Part shown: positions 37,496 through 44,058 of the stretch, piece by piece
Position numbering within the stretch: the first letter of the stretch is position 1
Layout: each line of letters starts with the position of its first letter
Source of the DNA: Setoptus koraiensis
Lineage: Eukaryota; Arthropoda
Direction of reading: 5' to 3'
NCBI GenBank assembly: GCA_048013815.1
Contig: CM106585.1
Coordinates: 9,362,001 to 9,426,000 of the forward strand
Length of the DNA: 64,000 nucleotides
Made by a program: the position numbers and the translations under genes
Notes under the pieces: generated by a model
Seen by the model: the letters and a program-made list of their open reading frames with translations, nothing else
What the model was told of the DNA's origin: nothing
The model's database searches: none

Positions 37496-40400
37496 AACAA
37501 CAATAACCTGTTCGGCGGTGCAGACAACAACCAAGAGTCGGCTGTCGCCAGCGAATGGGTGCGCATCAACGTGCCGAATCGTGCCGGCCAACAACCGCAG
37601 CAACAACAACAAACTATTTTGCCACATTTGGATCAGCTGCAACAAAAACTGTCAAAGTCGCCAACAGCGGCCACCACAACAACCATGAACTTGGACGACG
37701 CCAATCATCTGTCCGTGATTCTGCGCAACCTGAAAGCCAAAACAACATATCACATCCGGCTGGCCTCGGTGAATTCAATCGACCAGGGCGATTTCAGTCC
37801 GCAGCTGACGGTCACAACCGCCGAGGAGGCGCCCTCTTACAGGCCCGCCGAGGTGAAGGCGCAACCGATCTCGTCCAGTTCCATCAAAGTTGTTTGGCGC
37901 GGTCCGCTGGTGCCCGACTACAGTGCCCCAATTAAGGGCTATTACGTTGGCTACAGGAAGTATGTGTCGGGCGGCGTGGGCGTGGGCGATCTAGCCATCG
38001 CTCATCAGCTGCGGCCCGGCCCAGATGAGCTGGCCGCGCCCGGTGCCGGGTCCGGTGCCGGTGTAAGCGCAACTTTGCCCCAAATCATGCCGCCATCAAC
38101 GGCAGCCGCAGCCGCAACAGCAACCGCAACAACGGCGCCCATGAACGGCAACAACTCAAATGTGTCCGGCAACAACATTATCGATCAAGATCAACAGCAG
38201 CTGCACAACGGCGGGCCCCAGCGCCAATCTGTGGGCACAATATCCAATGACAACAAATTAGCATTTGCCACCGTGGAGAGCCAACAACAACAGCAACAGC
38301 CGCCCACCGTCAGCGGCAACAACCTTCAACAGCAACAACAGCAACAACAACAGTTGCAATCTGGCCTCTTTCACGAGTATGTGATTAACAATTTGGACAA
38401 AAACACCAAATATGAGATCAAGGTGCAGGCTTTCAATTCGGCCGGCACAGGGCCCTCTAGCGAGACATTCGGGCAGACGATGAAATTTGACCGGCCCGGC
38501 CAGCCCCAATTGAAGGTTCTAAACACCAGACATAACTCTATTGAGATAAGGTGGACGATCAGCGACCAAAATCCGGTTGCAGGTGAGTTATCGCTCAACT
38601 GACGGGACAATTAACGGTTTCGAGTTTCCGCCGCTAGCCGCTAGCAACGATCTCGGCACGTTTGTTGGTGCATTTGCATCGTCGCAACACGCTCTGGCAG
38701 CTGGCTATTTCAAGCGACTAACTGCAACAATCAGCTCGTGTGGTGTCGTAATAGCTCGTTAGCTTAGTGGGCCATATTGTGTGTAATTATGGCAGCAACG
38801 GGGGATAAAAATATTCGGATATTCCTGTCACATGACTCATGTGACATGAGAGCCATCCGAAAGTCGTATGAAACATATGGCAATTACGCACTCTGATAAT
38901 CAGAGTCTGATTCACTGATCGGCATGATTATCTAATTTGCTCGCGCAATGCATAATAACTCTTTGTATTTATATTTTGATTTTGATTATCGCACGCGCGC
39001 AGGTTATTCCATATTTTACAAGTGCGAATACGACGACTGGCAAGAGATTCAGCTGACGCTCATAAACTCTTACATAATTGACAATCTCAGATGCGGAAAC
39101 AAATACCAGATCTATTTGTCTGCGTTCAACACCGCCGGCCGCAGCGACCCGTCCGACGTGCTGCTCGTCAGGACCGATGGCACAGGTAAGCTCTTTGAAA
39201 TTGCATTTGATTTTTGATTTTTAAATTTTGATTCGGTTGATGCAAACAATATTGCAAATATCGTATCCACGCGTGAATCAGTGCCCGCTCACTAATCAGT
39301 GTCATGTTGATCATAATGAATTCTTTGCGACTTGTCAGTTCCCGTGGCGCCCGACAAGAACGACTTCATCAAGGCAAACATCACCGAAGTGCTGATTGAT
39401 TTGAGCCAGTGGAAATCGGGCGGCTGCCCAATAAGCAATTTTATGTTGCAATACAAGAAAATGGCCGACGCAAACTGGTTTGTACTGTCGGACAATGTGG
39501 CATTTGCAGCCAGCGACACCATAACAGTACCTGAATTGATGCCCGCAACTTGGTACAAGATATTGATCACGGCCACCAATGAGGCCGGCTCAACAAATAC
39601 CGAATACATGTTTGCCACACTCACCAAGTCAGGCGCACAATTGGCGCCACTGATTTTGCCCAATGGGGCCGATCCATCCAATAAAGATTATGCCGCCCAG
39701 TCGGGCCTCAACGGCAATCAGAATGGGCACGCCATGGGCGCCATTGGCGCACTGTTGCATTGGATGACAAGCGATTTGAATGTGTTCGTGCCAATCGGTG
39801 GCATACTTGTGATTATCCTAATTCTGTCCATATTGTTATATGTTTACGGCTTGAGTCAGGATGGTACAAACAAAAATGGGCCCACTTGCAATGGCACAAA
39901 TAAAACCACAACCACAACAACAACAACAACAACGGCCGCTGGCACCGGTGCCAATGACAATGCCTACAATGGTTGCTTGAGCAACGCGGGCACCATGATC
40001 AATGGGCAGCATCAATGTGATAATATGTTTGTCGGGCATCAGCACAATGTTGTTGTTGACAACAACAACAATTTGGATAACCAGTTGATATTGCAGCAAG
40101 AGAAAGCGGCGACCGGCGCACACAATCAGGCCAATTATCACACTAATTTGCATCTTATGAGATCGGGCCTATTCAATGCAAATCAGCACAACACCGGAGC
40201 CGGTTCATCGTCGCTCAGCACGCACTCTACGGCCTGTCCAGAGGGCTCCATATCGACGGGCTCCAGCTTGGGTCTGGCCACAGCCATCAATCAAAATCAA
40301 AAGGTTATTTTGGCCACCATGAGGGCGCCCATTGGTCACTACAACACCAATCAGATGGGCAACGATTTAGATCAGGACGACACCAACATGAACAATGCAG

Positions 40401-41737
40401 GCGACAAAATGCTCACCAGCCAGCTACCCAATTTGCACGACCAATATGGCATTTATAATTTGTACGATCAAGGCGACCAGCATATGGATCCACAGCAGCA
40501 TTATCATCAAAACGCCAATACCTATGCGGATATTATGAGCACAATGAACACAAGCGCCAGACAACAACAACATGTTAATATAATACCGTCCACTAACAAC
40601 AACAACAGCAACAACTTTTGCTCGCCCAAAATCGATACGCTGACCGCCGGCAAGGATATCGCCAACCATTTGATGTTGTACAGCAATTCAATTCAGCAAC
40701 AAGACGACCAAAACGCCCAAATACAAACAAACGGCACCATTCTAAAGAGCAATCTCATTTACAGTATGAGAGGCTCGCGCGACGAAATAATCGACGACAA
40801 TTACGACAACAAGCAAACGTTCATGGACAACGGTAACATGGAGGGCAATTTTGTAAACAACGAGCCAACAGCAACGGCTTGCATAGTGTCCAAGAGGAAA
40901 TATACTGATCAGTTTTACAGCAATCAAACCCAGCAGCAACAACAACAGCAACAACCAAATTACAACGGCAACACAATTGCCTATCATCACCACCAATTCA
41001 GCAACAACTCGCAAGCTTGTGACGGGCCCATTTATCAAAAGTTGCAACTGTTGTCGCATGCCAGCGATCAATCTAGCCCAATAATAAATAAGGCACAAAC
41101 ATTGCACAGGACATCTCAGCATCAGCAGCAGCAGCAGCATCAGTATCATCAATCTGGCATTGGCATTCCGAGTTCGTTGTCGTCGGGCAACATTAATTCA
41201 AATAATTTATTTATCTCCAACGAGCAAGCGTCAAATTTGATATCCGTCAACGACACCAATAAGGCACACAAAGGCGCCACCATCGAGTCGGCCACAATGA
41301 CACGCCAATTCGGCACAACAAACTCCTCTGGTCACTACGACGTACCTGTGCTGCCCCTGTCCGACCTGACAAGTCCAACAATGACAACAAACGGCGACCA
41401 CAAACAACAACAGCAACAACAGCTCATCCATGGCGCTGGTCAGCCGTTCTTAATGAACAAACAAGGCGACTATAATAACAGTAACAATGGCTATTCGCGA
41501 ATTAAAAGATTCTCCATAAACGATGGCCAGCTGACAGCAAACCAGCGAACTAATCACACCGGCCAAAACAATCATATCATGCTCCTCACCAACAACAACA
41601 ACAACAACAACAAAAATCATCAAATGTTTAGTCAGGACCAGCAGCAAGCCAATTATGCGATGCTCGCCAAAGCGACTACTCAAATGAATTGTGATAAATC
41701 CCTGATAGAGAACGGCGCGACAAATGATTCAGTGTAA
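697..41737 (+). CDS. Dscam: Dscam-like Ig/FNIII transmembrane receptor, 14 coding exons, shortened ectodomain
   Basis: Homologue of Down syndrome cell adhesion molecule, a homophilic neuronal and immune surface receptor. Coding exons: 697-1153, 1369-1596, 16285-16443, 27011-27157, 27402-28997, 29377-29868, 32227-32646, 35080-35185, 35414-35539, 35806-35861, 36009-36099, 36367-38582, 39003-39185, 39339-41737. The sum is 8,676 nt, divisible by three, giving 2,891 aa. Domain order by alignment from memory to Drosophila Dscam1 and vertebrate DSCAM: signal peptide, Ig1, Ig2, Ig3 (QAYPAPIYRW), Ig4, Ig6, Ig7 (PKIDPFDF), Ig8, Ig9, FN1 (PFDGNSPI), FN2, FN5 (RCGNKYQIYLSAFN), FN6 (KSGGCPISNF), a TM at about residues 2241-2263, and a ~628-aa tail rich in Asn and Gln. 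Ig5, FN3, FN4 and Ig10 have no counterpart. Length is inflated by low-complexity inserts in Ig3, Ig4, Ig6, Ig8, FN1 and FN2. All introns are GT-AG. The family is certain; the exact start (697 or 895) and exon 7's weak donor are less so. Confidence 0.92.
1369..1596 (+). CDS. Dscam: Dscam exon 2: rest of Ig1
   Basis: Splicing G|CT restores Ala in CLASGSPTPKLVWYQ, the Dscam Ig1 core (C-x-ASGNP-x-P-x-x-W). The second Ig cysteine is in SYTCEATNSMG. Acceptor AATGAAG ends at 1368; donor GTAAGT at 1597. Phase 1 in and out, 228 nt. It is followed by the 14.7-kb intron 2. Confidence 0.88.
2212..2243. repeat. (CA)n microsatellite
   Basis: Sixteen perfect CA units in Dscam intron 2. Confidence 0.95.
2811..2839. 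repeat. (CA)n microsatellite
   Basis: Perfect CA run of about 14 units in Dscam intron 2. Confidence 0.95.
8055..8099. repeat. 9-bp minisatellite, five copies
   Basis: Consensus GGTTCGCCC with one or two changes per copy. Confidence 0.8.
9069..9140. repeat. 9-bp minisatellite, eight copies
   Basis: Consensus GATAACTGA repeated in phase eight times, with four copies diverged by one to three bases. Confidence 0.88.
9156..9191. repeat. Perfect 14-bp inverted repeat, 8-nt loop
   Basis: Arm TTCTGTCGGGGGCC (9156-9169) and its exact complement at 9178-9191. Confidence 0.93.
9582..9625. repeat. Perfect 17-bp inverted repeat, 10-nt loop
   Basis: Arm CGGCGGATAATGTGGGC (9582-9598) and complement at 9609-9625. 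Further partial direct copies of CGGATAAT lie at about 9571 and 9644. Confidence 0.93.
9815..9878. repeat. 16-bp minisatellite, four copies
   Basis: Consensus AACTGGATACTGTTAA in four in-phase copies. Confidence 0.92.
10753..10787. repeat. Perfect 13-bp inverted repeat, 9-nt loop
   Basis: Arm GGAGATGGCGTCA (10753-10765) and complement at 10775-10787. Confidence 0.92.
10811..10850. repeat. 10-bp minisatellite, four copies
   Basis: Consensus CGAAGAGCCC, adjacent to a GGGCCCC motif. Confidence 0.85.
13641..13700. repeat. 10-bp minisatellite, six copies
   Basis: Consensus AAGCTGATAC in six in-phase copies. Confidence 0.92.
15774..15832. repeat. 16-bp minisatellite, nearly four copies
   Basis: Consensus CACCTGTGCCTTGTTT; the last copy is partial. 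Confidence 0.88.
16285..16443 (+). CDS. Dscam: Dscam exon 3: first half of Ig2
   Basis: Reads VIDRPTEVKVNDEFVSYGSN followed by AVFKCR, then LLEWFTSDGL, equivalent to Dscam Ig2 (EYVIRGNSAVLKC ... VESW). Phase 1 on both sides, 159 nt, donor GTAAGT at 16444. This position corresponds to the alternatively spliced exon 4 cluster of Drosophila Dscam1, but only this copy was recognised. Confidence 0.86.
17449..17488. repeat. Perfect 14-bp inverted repeat, 12-nt loop
   Basis: Arm ATTACGCAATATTA (17449-17462) and complement at 17475-17488, in AT-rich sequence. Confidence 0.9.
17574..17596. repeat. (GT)n microsatellite
   Basis: Perfect GT run in Dscam intron 3. Confidence 0.95.
18861..18919. repeat. 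20-bp minisatellite, three copies
   Basis: Consensus ACGGACACATGCAAATACAT, itself with a 10-bp sub-period. Confidence 0.88.
19654..19717. repeat. 18-bp minisatellite, three and a half copies
   Basis: Consensus TCTCGCCCGTTTGGGGTA. Confidence 0.88.
19944..20009. repeat. 22-bp minisatellite, three copies
   Basis: Copies at 19944, 19966 and 19988 share GTACATACGACC and CAGCAAACT blocks. Confidence 0.88.
22537..22571. repeat. Perfect 15-bp inverted repeat, 5-nt loop
   Basis: Arm ACCGAGTGTCTCAAA (22537-22551) and complement at 22557-22571. Confidence 0.93.
23722..23760. repeat. 39-bp near-perfect palindrome (18-bp arms, 3-nt centre)
   Basis: Arm CGGCGCGAGTATGATACG (23722-23739) and its exact complement at 23743-23760. 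Confidence 0.95.
26699..26730. repeat. (GTTT)n tetranucleotide run
   Basis: About eight GTTT units in Dscam intron 3. Confidence 0.93.
27011..27157 (+). CDS. Dscam: Dscam exon 4: second half of Ig2
   Basis: Reads GKFTAFNTGELHINQVDWAD then YQRSYGCRVQNSV, matching the Dscam Ig2 second half (LPSGELHIREV ... YQCRT). Acceptor TTTGCAG ends at 27010 and donor GTATTT is at 27158. 147 nt, phase 1 in and out. It lies 10.6 kb downstream of exon 3. Confidence 0.87.
27252..27289. repeat. 8-bp minisatellite in Dscam intron 4
   Basis: TTGGCCAG repeated four times plus a partial copy, within the 244-bp intron between exons 4 and 5. Confidence 0.92.
27402..28997 (+). CDS. Dscam: Dscam exon 5: Ig3 and Ig4 with Gln-rich and basic linker
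   Basis: A single 1,596-nt exon. Ig3 is recognised by SRVIIPCLGQAYPAPIYRW and ESGRYLCEISNSEG. It is preceded by a His/Gln-rich stretch and interrupted by a Ser/Thr/Pro-rich insert. A long linker follows, with a Gln run and RRRDKR (28487-28504), a possible proprotein-convertase site. Ig4 follows: GQRLELNCSGSGNPIDNVRW and IYECFAYNSHGDSRR. Dscam1 Ig4 has the equivalent FTCQYTGNPIKTVSW. Donor GTAGGT at 28998, phase 1. Confidence 0.9.
29111..29180. repeat. 10-bp minisatellite in Dscam intron 5, seven copies
   Basis: Consensus CCACAAATAT, seven in-phase copies with a single-base change in copy two. It decays into CCGCACACAT-like copies downstream. Confidence 0.95.
29214..29272. repeat. 23-bp minisatellite in Dscam intron 5
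   Basis: GATATCCGTCGCATCGGCG repeated at 29214, 29237 and 29260 (last partial), directly after the CCACAAATAT array. Confidence 0.9.
29377..29868 (+). CDS. Dscam: Dscam exon 6: linker and first half of Ig6
   Basis: Acceptor CACCAG ends at 29376. G|AC gives Asp, continuing into a Gln-rich linker. The Ig half is AYVVLGDDIELVCPIDGQLL, which aligns with Dscam1 Ig6 (ETLIVTCPVAGYPIDSIVW). An Asp run (about 29709-29727) and a basic/Gln insert precede ISWRK. Donor GTAAGT at 29869, phase 1. Canonical Ig5 would sit just before this and is missing. Confidence 0.85.
30374..30412. repeat. Perfect 15-bp inverted repeat, 9-nt loop
   Basis: Arm GTGTGCGTGTGCGTG (30374-30388) and complement at 30398-30412. 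Confidence 0.92.
31054..31092. repeat. Perfect 17-bp inverted repeat, 5-nt loop
   Basis: Arm GCGCCGGCGACTAGCGA (31054-31070) and complement at 31076-31092. Confidence 0.94.
32227..32646 (+). CDS. Dscam: Dscam exon 7: second half of Ig6
   Basis: A|CG restores Thr after ISWRK. LINESNGTLIIRDVSNRYDQ then GNYDCTW matches Dscam1 Ig6 (FPNGTLIIENV ... YTC). An Asn/Ser/Pro-rich extension follows before the next Ig. The acceptor is GTTGCAG. The donor GTTCGT at 32647 is weak; reading through it meets TAG two codons later. Phase 1 fits exon 8. Confidence 0.8.
32830..32867. repeat. Perfect 15-bp inverted repeat, 8-nt loop
   Basis: Arm GCCAAACAAGTGCGC (32830-32844) and complement at 32853-32867. Confidence 0.93.
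33991..34040. repeat. 14-bp minisatellite
   Basis: Consensus GAGCGAGCCTGTGT, three copies plus a partial. Confidence 0.9.
35080..35185 (+). CDS. Dscam: Dscam exon 8: start of Ig7
   Basis: G|TG gives Val, then GPKIDPFDFSKSLEDGMRAV and CAVISGDSPIDI, the hallmark PPKI-x-PFDF and ISGDLPI motifs of Dscam Ig7. Acceptor ATATTTAG; donor GTAAGT at 35186 in phase 2 (AA|C gives Asn with exon 9). Confidence 0.9.
35414..35539 (+). CDS. Dscam: Dscam exon 9: middle of Ig7
   Basis: Continues N-WFKDGQLLIADNENVTID, then FHRIHPAHTGQYT. The second Ig cysteine is split: exon 9 ends with TG and exon 10 supplies the T. Donor GTGAGT at 35540, phase 2. The Drosophila counterpart is ASPAHTGRYTCIASN. Confidence 0.92.
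35618..35639. repeat. 22-bp perfect palindrome in Dscam intron 9
   Basis: CTAGCTACTAG followed directly by CTAGTAGCTAG; no loop. Confidence 0.93.
35806..35861 (+). CDS. Dscam: Dscam exon 10: end of Ig7 (56-nt exon)
   Basis: Restores the split Cys and reads CVASNSFATANYSSSMIVN. 56 nt, acceptor CCAACAG, donor GTGAGT at 35862, phase 1. Confidence 0.92.
35891..35938. repeat. 12-bp minisatellite in Dscam intron 10
   Basis: CCATTGATCTGT repeated four times in a 147-bp intron. Confidence 0.92.
36009..36099 (+). CDS. Dscam: Dscam exon 11: first half of Ig8
   Basis: Reads VAPYFIEAPKDTQVILGRDV then LVNCEAGGQP, matching Dscam Ig8 (VPPRWILEPTD ... VECKADGFP). Acceptor TTGTTAG; donor GTGAGT at 36100 in phase 2. 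Confidence 0.92.
36367..38582 (+). CDS. Dscam: Dscam exon 12: rest of Ig8, Ig9, FN1, FN2, first half of FN5
   Basis: A 2,216-nt exon. AT|A gives Ile before AQIRWKK (Ig8). Ig8's second Cys is in SAKYMCQAFNGINPSLSS. Ig9 has IRFACAPRGDPPINLEW and SLFTCYAHNSIGQDE. FN1 begins at ELPDAPINIRV with PFDGNSPINQYIIEYR. It carries a 16-Asn run from CAA/AAC repeats (about 37457-37507) before its second half. FN2 starts near APSYRPAEVKAQPISSSSIK and has a long Ala/Thr/Asn/Gln insert before INNLDKNTKYEIKVQAFNSA. GPSSETFGQTMKF then leads straight to an FN5-like module (PGQPQLKV). FN3, FN4 and Ig10 are missing at this point. Donor GTGAGT at 38583, phase 1. Confidence 0.92.
37457..37507 (+). repeat. In-frame AAC trinucleotide run encoding poly-Asn in FN1
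   Basis: AAC repeats with two AAT interruptions encode 16 consecutive Asn within Dscam exon 12. Confidence 0.93.
38583..39002 (+). other. Dscam intron 12
   Basis: A 420-bp intron with GTGAGT donor and GCGCAG acceptor. It contains a short near-perfect palindrome (TGTCACATGA, 1-nt spacer, TCATGTGACA) near 38827. No other feature is seen. Confidence 0.75.
39003..39185 (+). CDS. Dscam: Dscam exon 13: second half of FN5
   Basis: G|GT gives Gly, then YSIFYKCEYDDWQEIQ and NLRCGNKYQIYLSAFNTAGR. Drosophila FN5 reads YTLHYKPEFGEWE and LLCGSRYQVYATGFNNIG, so the assignment is FN5 and not FN3. 183 nt, phase 1 both sides, donor GTAAGC. Confidence 0.92.
39339..41737 (+). CDS. Dscam: Dscam exon 14: FN6, transmembrane segment, cytoplasmic tail
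   Basis: VPVAPDKNDF opens FN6, with SQWKSGGCPISNFMLQYKK and LMPATWYKILITATNEAGS (Drosophila: KAWKDGGCPMSHFVVESKK, EPATWYNLRITAHNSAG). The TM (39782-39850, VFVPIGGILVIILILSILLY onward) is followed by ~628 residues of Thr-, Asn- and Gln-rich tail. The tail holds a HYDVPVLPL patch (Tyr at 41336) that resembles an SH2-binding YxxP site. The protein ends NDSV at TAA 41735-41737. The tail has no recognisable match to Drosophila or vertebrate Dscam tails. Confidence 0.92.
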
Positions 41738-41763
41738 CTATGGTAACATTATAAAATGATATC

Positions 41764-41769
41764 AATAAA
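41764..41769 (+). terminator. Polyadenylation signal of Dscam
   Basis: AATAAA lies 27 bp after the Dscam stop codon in an AT-rich 3' flank. A short 3' UTR ending just downstream is inferred. Confidence 0.6.
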
Positions 41770-44058
41770 TGATATTTATTACTCTGGATAATAGCATGAG
41801 AGTAAAGTTGAGATGTTTTGTATTTTTTGTCCAAATGACGCTAAAGCCATCAAGCTAACTACTGCTCCAATTAGCTTCCGGCAAGCGAGAATCTGGCAGC
41901 TTTTGAGCCACTCGCCACCGAGACGCCACATGCGAACTCGAGTGATGAAAGCTTCAATTGTTCTTGGCACTTGTCGCTAATTGTCAGCCTGTCACTTGTT
42001 AATAGGTCTATTTACTTTGATTTTATTCGTTCAATCAAACAATTGCTTATAGTTAGTCATAGTTTGCTCTCACTATGCGCCTATGCGTTCAGCTCGGTTT
42101 GTACACAAAAGTCACAGCTTGACTAGAAAAAAAAAGCTTCACTGGAGCTTTAATGAGTGCACTGGTGAGGGCGCTTATAGAGGTGTCGCGTAAACCTAAC
42201 GATACTAGATGCACGCTGTAACGGATATAGAGCACAAGAGCTGATGTTAGCGCCTCTCGCGTCCACTCCCTGCATCTCAAATGCATCCTGGCAAAATCGA
42301 CACTTGGGCGCTCCATCGCAATGTCGCAATTAAAATACAAAGGTGAGCATATCTCGTAACGAGATATCCCCATGACAATTGATTCGCTTGCATCAAGCCG
42401 TCACTCAGGCTCAATAATTACCCAAGCTTGTAGTTACAAAATGAAAAAGAAATCATTCATGCCGGGCTTGGCGGTGAACTCAGGTACAACAAAGTGTAGC
42501 GATATCATACAATTGTATCTGTCAAATACTTATCTGCAGCAATTCAGTCATTTACTGTAAGGGGTTGGTTTTGTTTCAACGAGAAAGTGGTCTCATCAAA
42601 TTACTAACAATCTCAACTTACAAGCTAAGCAAGATAGTATTGTTGTTTGCATGTTATATCATACACTCTTCATCAATGACAATAGAACAATAGAGGGAAT
42701 GTCAGATACCCTCGATGTGTCATGCTTGATATAACACAAAATACCCCACAGATATGTGGTTGAAGACAAAGATAAAAGGTATTACAAATTGCAACAAATT
42801 CTAGCCGCCGATCATGATCTACATCGTTCAAGTAGCACGTGATTCTCACATTCCTTATCAAGCGATACACCAATTGCAGTAGATGCCGTAGATGTTGCCA
42901 TATTGTATACATGTTATTATTTTATTATATTACTAAGTATCATCGTGTGATATTATCCGATTGAGCAGCCAGTACTAACCAAAGTTGAAACAATCCAAAG
43001 ATTGTTAATCTAAAGATTTACATCGCCGATGACACCAGCGCCTGAAGACACACCAGTATAAACCGTCAATTATCTAGAATAGAACTTGCCTTTCTCTATT
43101 CCCTTTAAAAGATGCTCGATATAAATTTTGCTTATATCGAACCTATTCTAACCTTCAGATAATGATTGAATGTGCCTAAATCTGGAATAATCAACATATA
43201 GATAACCTATAGTTTTTACTCGACATGCTGTGGGATTTAAGACACGAGCTGTAGAGGATTGTCTTCTAAATTGTATTAAATCAACATTTAAAACTGGAAT
43301 TTTTCGCCTACTGCTGAGAAGTGTAACTTGCCAGTTGCTAAGCTCATCAGTGTGACTTGTCACCCTTGTGTCATTATCTAGACTTTAGGAGTGGCTGTGG
43401 GAATATTATCACCAGATCCGTTGTGCAAAACTGACACTAGTGTTTCGTTGAGATGAGAGGAAAAGAGAAAGACAGCAGGACAGCCATCAGTAAATTCATC
43501 TCTCTACTAACTGACACAAAAGCTTATCACAACACAAAACACTAAAGCTCCTGCCTGATTCAATTTTTGTTTTGAGCAATTTATCAAAAGTAATCATCGC
43601 CGGCGATTAAATGATAGGAATACAAATAAAAAAAGAAGAAAATACATCTACGTGTGTCTGTCTAGATGGAAATGATATATTATCATCAATGTCTATGCAA
43701 ACTATCACTACTATCAACACGTCTCGCCAACTGCTAGTACCAATCAACTTGACATTACATTCTGATGTTCCATCGACATAAATAGTTTCTGCTGCTAATC
43801 TTGATGTATCAAAAATCAGTTTCTGGTATGCAATATAAATTAAATAACTTGATAAGTTTTGTTGCATTGCATTCAATTGCTTGCCTACTAAATGTCTAGT
43901 CATAACAAGTTACATTAAGTTAAAGAAACATCTTACAAGTTCAACCAAGAGGCCATACACGACAAATTGTCACTGTCAATAAAACCCAATCAAATTTCCA
44001 TTTATCCTTTTTGAATTAAATCAATTTCCAATAAACACACACCAACAACTCAATAACA
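41770..44058. other. Intergenic region between Dscam and HPRT
   Basis: AT-rich, with no supported gene. Short ORFs on both strands lack recognisable domains. One short palindrome (ATATCTCGT, A, ACGAGATAT) lies near 42346-42364. The last few hundred bases presumably hold the HPRT promoter and 5' UTR. Confidence 0.6.
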
